The notes under the pieces were generated by a model. It saw only the letters and a list, made by a program, of their open reading frames with translations. It searched no databases and was not told the DNA's origin. Position numbers and translations under genes: made by a program. Shown here piece by piece: positions 46,269-56,400 of a stretch of DNA of 64,000 bases. This DNA is from Pseudocercospora fijiensis CIRAD86 (lineage: Eukaryota > Ascomycota > Dothideomycetes > Mycosphaerellales > Mycosphaerellaceae), in NCBI RefSeq assembly GCF_000340215.1, contig NW_006921535.1, positions 4,512,596 through 4,576,595 of the forward strand, read 5' to 3'. Positions within the stretch are counted from its first letter, which is position 1; each line of letters starts with the position of its first letter.

Positions 46269-46959
46269 GATTGTGTGTAGTTGCTACCTTACGTTTCAGC
46301 AGCTTCAGAAATCGAAAGACCCAAACTCGCCTTACATGTCATTCCGTCTTCAATCTTGGCATGTCTATCAATGCCGCTGTTCGTTTCCATATCTTCGTCT
46401 TCAATGTCAATTGTCAGAAATCTTCCGATCCGGCTTTAGGAAGGATGAGAGACATGAAGGTGGATCTCTGCATCCTTCAAGTACGACGCGAGGTTAGCAT
46501 ATTTCCTGATCTGGAGGTGCCTAGATGATGATCCTTGGGCCTGACTAACAAGTTCTTGCGTTCAGAAGGTGCTTCTCAGTCTCTGCTTCGTACCATGCAC
46601 GCGTGCCGAATCTGCTGCTTTCACTCCCATGTCATAGCGTTGCTTCTTGGTGTCCTTCATCCTGGACTGAAGTTGCTTCGAAGGCCGGTACATCAGAACG
46701 TGTTTTGTGTTCGAGTGTCTATTCATCGTCTTCTATCTGTGCTCGCGAGTTCAGGCGATAGCGCACGAACACTCCTCGAAACCCGCCATCGTATGTACAT
46801 GACTCTTGTCTCCTAATTCCTTTCCAAGACGGGGTTCACTGACCCTGCAGTGCGCCAAACAATGCTACCATGCCTCACAACGCCTCGCCATCAATATGCA
46901 TGATGTGGTATCCAGGTATCCAAGAAAGCCAGAGATGTACAAAGCACAACAATTCAGCG
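46269..46959. other. Intergenic region between two minus-strand genes
   Basis: Normal composition. Several short plus-strand frames have no conserved content. It probably contains the promoter of the oxidoreductase gene (next to 46268) and the 3' end of the DUF3405 gene. Confidence 0.5.
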
Positions 46960-49107
46960 TCATGCGTCTTCAGGCCCTTTTTCGTGTTTGATTGGGTGGT
47001 GCAAGATTCCTCTCAAACACATTCTGCCCGTGCCCTCCTCTTCCAGCCTCTTCCCACCTTCGCCGTTCTCCCATTGCCCGAGCCATCTTCGCCACAGCGC
47101 GCCAGAAAACCCGGAGTTGTAGTAGAATGAGCTTCCAAGAAGGTTGTGTTCACCCCACCCGAATGGTGAGTCCCAGGTATTGGTTGGATAGTTGAAGACT
47201 TGGTTCATGTATGCTAGATCCCAATCTCGATCGAAGAAGACGGGGTGAGGCACGTAGACTGCTTTCAATCCATGGTGCATTGCGACAGTCGGTGGCCACA
47301 TCTCAGGGAACATGGTGTGCTTCATCAACCAGACTTCCTTATGCATTATATCAAGGAGGCGTTTCGAAAGGCGAGCAGCAGTAATGATAGCGGCTCTTCG
47401 TGGAGGCGGTGGGAATGTGCGGTTGTAGCCCGAAATATCCCAGCTGAACACCCAGTTCGTCAGAGAAGGGTCGAAGATCGGATTGAAAGTGAGGAGGTCT
47501 GCGTCCTCGCCGACTCCCCATTCATAGTTGTCTGCTTCATAGGTGGTGGGAGGTAGGACTTCAGGCCGTGGTTCGAGCATGCCCATGTTCTTGAAGTCTT
47601 GTACAGGGCCCCAAATCGGAACAGGTCCACTCTGCTCAACATTGTTTTTCTCCGTGTCGGTGGTGGCGGTTTCCTGCTCGACGAAGTTGGTGAAGTTCTG
47701 CCAAGAGCCGTGATATTTGGGAATGTAGAAGCGTCGCGCTCGCTCCCACATGCCCTTTCGAGGCTGCATTTTGGCCCACTCACCAATCTTGTCGTTGAAG
47801 TCGTAGTAGTGACCAGAGTATCGAATGTCCATTTCCCAGTTCCAGAAGTGGTCATATTGGGGATGCTGCTGGGCAAACCATTGTAGCGCGAAGTGTGCGC
47901 TTCTGTATACACCATGCAGCTTGCTTCCTGCCATGTTGGCAAAGTTGTCCGGGAAGGGGTCCGGGTAGTACAGCTCCATCTGCTTCTCGGACCACAGAGT
48001 GGTGATGTTCCAGAACTCGCGAGGCACGTTGTCTTGTAGAGTCTGCTGGTAGACAGCTTTGTCCGCCCAGATTGGATTGCTGTTGTTCTTGACATGGACG
48101 AGAAGGTGCACATCATACTCAGCGCCCGACTTAAGCGCCAGCTCAGCAATCATAGCACGAAGGGCATAGATCTGATGTGTGCCGTACTCGAATCCTGTCC
48201 AGCTTCGCAGCACGTATGCCTGGCGCGGCACACGCTTCTTTCCACTCGTCTGGTCTTCTGCAAAGCGAGCCTTGTTTTTCTCTGCGCACCTTTGCTGAGC
48301 AGATCCCCAGTCTGTGCTGTTGTCATAGCTCACGAAGCCCATCTTGGCGAAAGCCTTTTCACTACCAGCATGTTCCGACACAATACCCGGTCCCAGGCCA
48401 GCATGTGTCTCATTGTAGCCATATCCGTAAGGACCATATCGGCCAAATCGCTCGAAGCAAAGCTCGTCCTTCAGTCCAAGCAGCTTATAGTCTCCATAGA
48501 ATGGCTCAGACATGTGTTGTGGGATGCCAGGGTAGGCATGGACGTCGGGCACCACTATTTTCTCGGCTTCATGCAGGTAGCACGTATGCACGGGTTGATG
48601 CTGCGACAAATAGTGTTGCGAGGTGTAGTCTGGGTATGGGCTGAAGCTGAAAGGCTCCATGGGCGGAGCGCTGTTGTGCACACTTTCCTGACTGATGGAA
48701 GTGGTCGGCTCTGTCTTGTTGTACCCGTTCTCTGGCTGCCATTGTGCATATGAGACCAGTGTCCGTATTCCATTGTACACTCCATTCAGTCGATTATAAT
48801 GCATCCAATAGTATGGCACCGGCTTATCCTTCTCTTTTCGTAGTTTCGCTCTGCGATGATGGTAGCGTCCGCCTCCTATTAGCGCTATCACGAGTAGGCC
48901 TACGACGGCCAGCACGATGCTCTTCGTGAGCGACAATCGACCCAGGCGACATTTTCGTCTCGTTCCGTCGCGCCAGGGGATGCCATTCTGCGACCAATCC
49001 CGCTGGATGGCGTTGAGACTGTCGACAGATAACGAGGGGAGTTGTTGGTAGGAGAAGGACGGATGGTGGAACAGACGCAGAGGATTCAGGTGGCGCAGTG
49101 GCCGCAT
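46960..49107 (-). CDS. DUF3405-family type II membrane protein, 715 aa
   Basis: A single-exon frame from ATG 49107 to TGA at 46960. The frame is open upstream to 49254 but without another ATG. A cytoplasmic N-terminus of about 60 residues is followed by one membrane helix (SIVLAVVGLLVIALIGGG, residues about 63-80), giving a signal-anchor topology with a long lumenal or extracellular domain carrying several N-glycosylation sequons (YNKT, YNET, DNST, NITT). The large domain has the motifs I associate with fungal DUF3405: QAYVLRSWTGFEY, YDVHLLVHVK, HPQYDHFWNWEMDIRY and WKHTMFPEMWPPT-like sequence. Members are of unknown activity; a Golgi glycosyltransferase-like role is inferred from the WxWEMD pattern and topology only. 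No RIP-type stops. Confidence 0.8.
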   Translation of the reverse strand: MRPLRHLNPLRLFHHPSFSYQQLPSLSVDSLNAIQRDWSQNGIPWRDGTRRKCRLGRLSLTKSIVLAVVGLLVIALIGGGRYHHRRAKLRKEKDKPVPYYWMHYNRLNGVYNGIRTLVSYAQWQPENGYNKTEPTTSISQESVHNSAPPMEPFSFSPYPDYTSQHYLSQHQPVHTCYLHEAEKIVVPDVHAYPGIPQHMSEPFYGDYKLLGLKDELCFERFGRYGPYGYGYNETHAGLGPGIVSEHAGSEKAFAKMGFVSYDNSTDWGSAQQRCAEKNKARFAEDQTSGKKRVPRQAYVLRSWTGFEYGTHQIYALRAMIAELALKSGAEYDVHLLVHVKNNSNPIWADKAVYQQTLQDNVPREFWNITTLWSEKQMELYYPDPFPDNFANMAGSKLHGVYRSAHFALQWFAQQHPQYDHFWNWEMDIRYSGHYYDFNDKIGEWAKMQPRKGMWERARRFYIPKYHGSWQNFTNFVEQETATTDTEKNNVEQSGPVPIWGPVQDFKNMGMLEPRPEVLPPTTYEADNYEWGVGEDADLLTFNPIFDPSLTNWVFSWDISGYNRTFPPPPRRAAIITAARLSKRLLDIMHKEVWLMKHTMFPEMWPPTVAMHHGLKAVYVPHPVFFDRDWDLAYMNQVFNYPTNTWDSPFGWGEHNLLGSSFYYNSGFSGALWRRWLGQWENGEGGKRLEEEGTGRMCLRGILHHPIKHEKGPEDA

Positions 49108-49660
49108 AATGCTACTGCGAATGGCCGGCAGAGGTGCGCCGTCGTCGCGGCCGGCGAATTCTGCATCAGACGAGCGGCTGCTCTCTGAGTGCCAGTCCTT
49201 GCTTTCCTCCAGCTTGGCTTGGCACGAGCTGGGCTGGGCTGGGCTGGGCAGCAAAGGCTGTGATTGTGATTGTGCCTTCGCGTTACACTGCCGGCGGGCA
49301 CGGCGTCCGGGTGCGGGTACGCGTGCGATGTCGATGTCGATGTGGATGTGGTGTGGGATGTGTAGCGATGCTTCGACGGAGATACACAGAGAGGGGGAGG
49401 GAGAAGAGGGGGAGGAGGACGGCGATGATATGGTGTGCTACAACTACAAGAATCCAAAACAGTGGGATGGCATGGTGTCGCGAGAAGAACGGCGCAAATT
49501 GCCTCTGCGATTGCGTAGGCGATAAGGACGGGAGCGGAGCGGAGCGGAGCGGAGCACCGCCGCTGGGGCTCGGGGGTGGGGTGGGATGCGGCAAAAGTCA
49601 ACCGAACTCAGTTCCACGTGTCAGATCGATCTTACTAGCAGATCGCGTCCCCTAGGCAGC
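49108..49660. other. Upstream region of the DUF3405 gene with short tandem repeats
   Basis: GC-rich host sequence. It contains (GGGCT)n at about 49228-49248, a GATGTC/GATGTG run at 49326-49352, a purine run at 49391-49425 and (GGAGC)5 at 49531-49555. It probably carries the promoter and 5' UTR of the minus-strand DUF3405 gene. RIP-like sequence begins near 49640-49660. Confidence 0.5.
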
Positions 49661-50033
49661 ATCAAACGGTTAGACTAAGCGTTAATTGAAATTAAATAGG
49701 CTTCAATTAATACTATAATTAACACTACCTAGTTAAATTAATACTATAGTTAATACTATAACTAAAACGCTATACCTAGGCCGGGCTATACTAGATACTA
49801 CTAGTAAGGTAATACTTATACCTAGTAGTAATAGCCTATATAGATCGACTTTCCCTATAGCGCTAAGTAATAGAATTATTACCTATTAAAAATATCGACG
49901 TCGTAGGTATAATTAATATCTAGAGGTAAATTAGGTTAGCTACTACTACTATCGTATACCTATATATCGTAATAGTTATCTATCTCTATTTCGAGACTAA
50001 ATAAGAATATTAGCGATTACTACTTTTATATTC
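49661..50033. other. RIPped remnant flanking element C
   Basis: TA-rich sequence with repeated ATTAATACTATAGTTAATACTATAA-type words at 49705-49770. No coding content recognised. It ends at the LTR of element C; the five bases before the LTR are TATTC. Confidence 0.4.
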
Positions 50034-50233
50034 TATTAGGACTAAAGAGATTATACGTAATTAGTATATAACTAGGCTCGAGTAAAGCTAGGGTCTTAAT
50101 GCCTTAGGCAGGGCTTAGCGCTTAGTAATAGGCTAACTTGCCCGCCTTCCTCCCTCTCCTCCTAGCTCTTTATCGAATACTACTTATATCTACTACTACC
50201 CTATCTACCTACTAATATAACCCTTCTTATATA
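50034..50233 (+). repeat. 5' LTR of element C (200 bp)
   Basis: Starts TATTAGGACTAAAGAG (RIPped TGTTAGGGCTAAAGAG of element B) and ends CCCTTCTTATATA. It shares the block CCTTCCTCCCTCTCCTCCTAG with the B LTRs. Confidence 0.85.
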
Positions 50234-50488
50234 GTATTCGATCCGCCCTTTAAGGGTAGTAGCTAGATAGTCCTTATTTTAAGCTTTTAGCGGTATAGCC
50301 CCGAAAACCGTTAATCTAACTATATTACGCCTAAAGAACGGGACCTATACGTACTATTCTATTAAAACAACCGTACTAATTATTAAGTAAGGCCTTCTAT
50401 ATAGCCTATTATACCGAGTTAATCGTACTAGACCGATATCGACTAGTTCCGCTATATCTTTACTATAAGGGGCTATAATACATTATTA

Positions 50489-51386
50489 GTGTTACCCCTT
50501 ATAATAGCCGGCTTATTACGAAGTAACAACAACCGCGGCGCCGCTAGCAGTACTAGCAATAATAATACTAGTAGTATAGAGCCTATTAATAAAGAGCCTA
50601 TAATTCCGGATAATAATCTAGAATTGCCTATTAACGACATTCTTAATAATATTGTTAATCGACGATATAGCTAACTAGCCTTTAGGCCCTAACTAGTAGG
50701 GAGACTTTAAGAAGCTACTTAAAACAGGCTTACTGCCCTACGTTAAGAATAGTAGCTAAAGGATAACCTCCTCGAGCTCCGTCGCCTTTAGGAAGCCCTA
50801 ACAACCGCTACTAAACTAATAGTAGGACCTTCTTTACTATTAGCCTAAAAGAAGGATGCTAAGCTTAAGGACTGTACTGTGTTTAACAGCTCTAGTCGTA
50901 AGTAGTATAATAATTATATACGCGATTATAAGCTTAACTAACAGAATATACTAAGGGCTCTTCTAGATAACTATTTATTAGTTGTCTACGCTATATAGTA
51001 TATTAATAGCGACCTAAAACGTACCTAGGATAACTATTTTAATTCCCTCGATAATTAGACCGCTATTTAGTAGCAAACCTATAAAACTATTATACTAGAC
51101 ACCCTTAGAAACCCTATACTAAGGCAATAATATACTTAGGACCTATATCTTCGAGCTAAATAAAAGACTAATTAATCGGCTCGCTTATTCGAGGCCTATT
51201 TAAAGACCCTCGAGGACGACCTTCCTACTAAGACTAATTCTATATAGATCTCGGAAATACGCCTAAAGCTTAGATAGGAGCTTATCCTCGAATTAGACCG
51301 TCGCCGTATATTTAAACAGGCTAACCTAATACGCATTTAATTTATAGTCGAAGTAGAAATAGCTAAACGAGCTATTTAGCTTTAAT
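50489..51386 (+). pseudogene. Gag region of element C, 5' part
   Basis: Begins with a 61-codon open piece ending ELPINDILNNIVNRRYS, shared with element B, but lacking most of B's Thr/Pro tandem repeat. The frame continues with RIP stops through sequence aligned to B and breaks at 51386, where the Helitron starts. It resumes at 61278. Confidence 0.75.
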
Positions 51387-51400
51387 TCTAGCGAAGCGGG

Positions 51401-51474
51401 AGGCTAAAAAACAGGCACCTAGAGCAACCGAGGAGCTTGCGACGAGTGTTGTAGAAGGTGTCTGTTTTAGCCTT
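51401..51474. repeat. 74-bp foldback inserted in the Helitron 5' terminal repeat
   Basis: AGGCTAAAAAACAGGCACC at the left and GGTGTCTGTTTTAGCCT at the right are imperfect inverted repeats. The segment separates two blocks that are contiguous (sharing one base) in the inverted copy at the Helitron right end, so it looks like an insertion or a hairpin gained by this end. Confidence 0.65.
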
Positions 51475-51820
51475 ACGCGAGCGCGAAATAACAATTAGAC
51501 TCGTGCTTAGAAGGAGCATATAGTACCTGCTTATAGGTGCGTATCGCGAGGGTTTAATTAGTAAAAAGGCTCCCTATACAAATCTTAGCGCGCGATCTAA
51601 TTAGTAGAAATCAAAAAGAAAGGTTACGTGCCGCTCTAACTTCACTGCAACTACAATAGCAGCACTACTACTATCTCTATATGTCTCGTATACGCACACG
51701 TATACGTATATACGGAAGGTCGTCGAAAGCACGCCGAAAGCACGTACCGAAAGTATATACCGAATACACGTACCGAAGAGAAGATTACACTAAGAAGAGA
51801 TAGTTAAAAAGAAGATCCTA

Positions 51821-51911
51821 CAATGCACCAATAGCATAATACGCTAACAGCACAATGCGCTAATAGTACAATGCGCTAATAGCACAATGCGCTAATAGCA
51901 TAATGCGATAA
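51821..51911. repeat. 17-bp tandem array (CAATGCGCTAATAGCA)
   Basis: About five units of CAATGCGCTAATAG with C/T, A/C changes, in the 5' non-coding part of the Helitron. Confidence 0.8.
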
Positions 51912-52883
51912 AAAAACAGCAATATGCTACCCCTACCTACTTAAACCTATAGCGACCTTCTATAGCAAAACAAACTATTATCTATAGCGACCTTTAACAG
52001 TAAAAGCGCAATACAGGAAGAGCAAGGATATGCAATAAAGGACATAGAGCAATAAAGGACTTAGTAAAAAAAAAGAAGAATACTAAAGGGCAAAAAACTA
52101 TAGACGGGCAACACCCGGAGTTACTCTTGCGGATACGATATAAACCTCGAGCTTTTAACCCTTTAAGACACGTTACGAATTAACTAAGTAAACATGCCTA
52201 CTAGACTTCGACCTTATACACTTCCGAAGAAGTGCCGCTATAGAAAACCTGTCCCGGAGAACTGATTTCTTTAGGTTTAGACAATAGGCAGTTACCTCTA
52301 CTAGTTTATTAGGCTGCTAGCTGCCTTAGAAAAGACTATTAAATAGCCTAAATCCCTTAGGTTCCCTACGTAACTCGATAACTAGGCGCAAAGGATTACT
52401 GTAACTCTAATACCCGGTTGTAGCTAGGTATACGCTTCGTTATAGTCGATTGTTATTAGTTAATAGTCGTCTATTCTCGCAAGCTAATATACCCTTATTG
52501 CTACTGCCTACGGTAATAGCTTAGTTAGAAGGAAAGATAGCAGGCAGGCAGGTAAGGTTTAAGTACTACACTAGTTAAGGGTTTAATTCCGTATCTAGAA
52601 GCTACATTATCGATATTAAGTTAGTATCGACATTGATATCGCTACGTACTAAACTAGCACCTCCGAAGCCGATATAGTTGAGTCGATTGAGCGTATTTCT
52701 AGCAAAACCACGCTAGTAAAAGTAATTAACACGATAACGACGGCTGCCTTAGGCTCCGAGAACAGCTTCCTTTTAGCTAGGAGACTAACGTTAGTAAGAT
52801 ACGGATACTAAAGCGGTAGGTATAGGGGGTTTAGGAGGCGTACCGACTATCCCCTCTACCCTAAGTAACAAGGCTAGCAAAAG

Positions 52884-53283
52884 AAGGGTACTAAAGTAGA
52901 GGGCAAGTTAAGACCGAGCCTTAGCGAGTGTTTAACTTGTCCGGAACGCTAACGTCGGACGAATAAGGGTACTAAAGTAGAGGGCAAGTTAAGACCGAGC
53001 CTTAGCGAGTGTTTAACTTGTCCGGAACGCTAACGTCGGATAAATAAGGATACTAAAGTAGAGGGCAAGTTAAGACCGAGCCTTAGCGAGTGTTCAACTT
53101 GTCCGGAACGCTAACGTCGGACGAATAAGGGTACTAAAGTAGAGGGCAAGTTAAGACCGAGCCTTAGCGAGTGTTCAACTTGTCCGGAACGCTAACGTCG
53201 GATAAATAAGGGTACTAAAGTAGAGGGCAAGTTAAGACCGAGCCTTAGCGAGTGTTTAACTTGTCCGGAACGCTAACGCTAGC
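52884..53283. repeat. 81-bp tandem array, five copies, with internal inverted repeats
   Basis: GGTACTAAAGTAGAGGGC or a one-base variant starts at 52887, 52968, 53049, 53130 and 53211, exactly 81 bp apart. Each unit has CAAGTTAA...TTAACTTG arms about 20 bp apart and a second TCCG...CGGA pair. Two sub-types alternate (ending GGACGAAT and GGATAAAT). It lies upstream of the Rep-helicase frame in the Helitron. Sequence is CA/TG-poor but very uniform between copies. Confidence 0.92.
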
Positions 53284-53449
53284 AAAAGTGATACGGATAT
53301 CGACAGCGCTTACAAAGACACGATAAGGTATATAGTTAATTAGCAAGCGGATAGGTATAGTACTTTACTAGAGTCCGTGCATTTATATATAAGAAGCCGC
53401 GCCCTACTTCTATTCCTAAATTAGTATAGTGCGAGGTTCTAGAAACAAA

Positions 53450-56400
53450 CAGACAGCTAGAGCTTCTTCTTCTCCTTCTCGTACTCCTTCCTATACGCTT
53501 CGACATTTATCGCCCCTATCGCGATACTACGTGCTACTAAATCGGCTAACACTCGATCGCTCTCTATTAAATCGCCCTATACGACGCCCTATACGAGCTA
53601 CAATCGCATCGTATTAAGACGGTCGTACCCTCGAGTATATTGCTTAAGCCGCCTCCGCAAGCCGATCGTACTAGCTATGCGCTTTACGGACATTCTAGCC
53701 GCGACCGGAAGCTATACATTCGCGGCTATCGCTAGCTTAAATAGACTATATACGAGCAGTCGAAGCTGCTCGCTAGTAAGAACTTCGTCGGTCGCAACCT
53801 CCGACGTATACTCGATATTATACTTAAGAAGCTAGAAGCACGCTTAAACGCTAAACTAGCAGAATTGAAAGAGCAGATCTAGACAGTTAACCTTAGCGAC
53901 GAGCAGGCATACAACTAGCTTATTTCCGCTCTTACCGATACTTATGCTCGCCTTAATTAGGTTTAGAGTATACGTATAATAACACGCACTCGTTCTATAG
54001 TAGCAACTAGCGGCGGACCCCCTAGTAGTAGTAGCGGTAGGCCTCCGAAGAAAAACGTTCTAGTAGACCGTATTAATATAGGGGAGGATAGTAATAGTAA
54101 GGTTAATAACAATTATAAGGGCGAGATAGATACCTATACTAATTGCGGTTATTAGAAGAAGCGGCGATGCTTTATAAAAGGCAATAGGAAGCTAAAGACC
54201 TATTCGAAATGCCGAGCATAGACTACTATAAGCAAGAACAAGGGTAAGAGAAAGCTAGATACTAAGTAAGAGACACCTTTAAAGCGTAGAGGAAGTCGGA
54301 TCGGTAGTAGTCGGCTATTATTAACGCCTGCTCTCTCTAACCCTCCGATTAGTATTTAGTCGACGCCGACTCCGCCTTTAAGTATTAATCCGAGCTTAGC
54401 CCTAAGCCCTATACCTCCCGATCGTAATATTACGGTCGCTCCTCGTATCGGCAATTTATAGTAGCAGTCTTCTATACTACCTCCGCCTCGACCTTCGCAA
54501 TTACTATCTTCGTCTTAGCGAACAGAATCTTCTATAGGTGCCGCCGGTCGCCGCTAACATAGCTAGTATAGCAGTAATAACCTAGATAGGGCTACTATAC
54601 GAACTACCTAGTACGATATCTCGCGGTCCTATCGTTAGCGTCGTCGTACCGAAGACGAGGATATGTTACAAATACTAAGCATTAGCGACATACTCGCTAG
54701 GTATACTAAACGCGTATAGAAGCTATCGCAATACGGCGACAACCCTAGTAGCGACAACTTTGGTAGTAACAACTTCGGTAGTAATTTTGATTTACTTAAG
54801 ACCTTCGGTAGCAATACTAGCGATCCTAACCTAGATTAGCGACTAGATAACCGGTTATAGTTCTAATGCGAGATCTACGATATTCCGCGTACAATTGCGC
54901 ATATTACGGCTTCTTACGCATCTACCTGCTAGTATTGTACCTATACAAATTTCGACCGAGAAACGTAGATAAAGTAGTATTAGTTAGGTATCTACGAGGC
55001 AGAACGAGTGCTATTCTTCGATAAGCATAACGATAAGATAGAATATAAATACAATTGTCGACTATGCCGCCTATTACTAGATAGCCGTACTACTAGACGT
55101 CGCGGTTAGGGTTATAGTACTCGGCTTGTACGTGCTCGTTCGGAAGAAGATAAGACATACGATAACCACTTCCTAAATAGTAAAGATCCTAAGCTTATAT
55201 TCGATCGAGACAACCTCTATACGCCCGCTTTATACGACATCGATATAGAGTTAGTTAAGGAGTTCTTCGGCAAGCTTAACAATAAGAAGATAGAGCACTA
55301 CTAGAATGAGCATATATAGAGAGGCTGCAAAGAGCGCTAGTTTAATATAGAGTTAGACACGAACCCGGAATCCGAAACCTTTAAGGTCTGTAAGCGTTGC
55401 CGTACTTCGAGGGATTATAATAAGCTAAGAGGCTTACCTAATCTCATATCTCGCGGTAACTATATAGACCCTAGAGCGTAGCCTATTAATATAGACACTA
55501 GTAAGCCTTTACTAACGTTGTTAGGCATAGAGGAGATGCTTATTGCCTGTGTCTATATATACGTAGAGATGTGTCTCGTTAAGGGTGTATAGTAGCGTTA
55601 TAAGAACAACGTCGTTAACTTTCTTCGGGATGTTAGCAAGGTCTAGAAGGAGCTGCCTCTCGTACCTAAACACCTCGAAACTGTCCTTCTTCGACCTGCT
55701 AACGGCGACGACACGACTAATCGTATCTTCGTTACGGACTTTACTATACGACGATAGGTAGTAAAGGCGTAGCTCGATTACTTAGTCCGTAACAATCTAG
55801 AATATACTAGTGTTGCTATTAGTAAAGAGCGCCTATCGCAACTACCCGACAGCTAAGAGGGTAAGTTAGTTATATATAGACTAAACGCTCTTAAGGAATA
55901 CGACGAAGATAAACTGCCCCCGCTACTATAGAGCGAGCTTAACTAAGATTAGTAAGACAATGCGAGTACCCGTTCAAATCCGGAAGCAGGCACTTAGCCC
56001 GATAGTCGCCTAGGCACGTAGTAAGAGTAGGACAGCCTTGCTAACTATCCTTTCGAGGTAGCGCTACTATAGGCTTATATTCCTAAAGGTGCCCGTACTG
56101 CTATCTCTAATATCCTAGAGGAATAGGAGCAGTAGCGACAAGCATAGGCCGATCGTACGAACAATGATCTCGCCGCTATATAGATAGATACGTCGTCCGA
56201 AGCACCTCCGCCGCAGCAACACTAGCTTACACTGCCTAACTTCGATCTAATTCCCCTTAACGAATTTAATAACACTTAGAAGCTCTATGCTCGTACATTT
56301 CTAACGCTTATACTATAGGGTATTAGCGACTACGTAGAACCTCGACTACGTAAGGTTTCCTACGACGATTAGATTAAACATATAATCAAGTAGGATGATA

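Noticed and set aside
49109..49655. Overlapping frames on both strands upstream of the DUF3405 gene
   Set aside because: Caused by GC-rich simple repeats; no ATG-initiated conserved protein.
52884..53283. CRISPR-like appearance of the 81-bp array
   Set aside because: Repeats are contiguous with no unique spacers, in a eukaryotic transposon.
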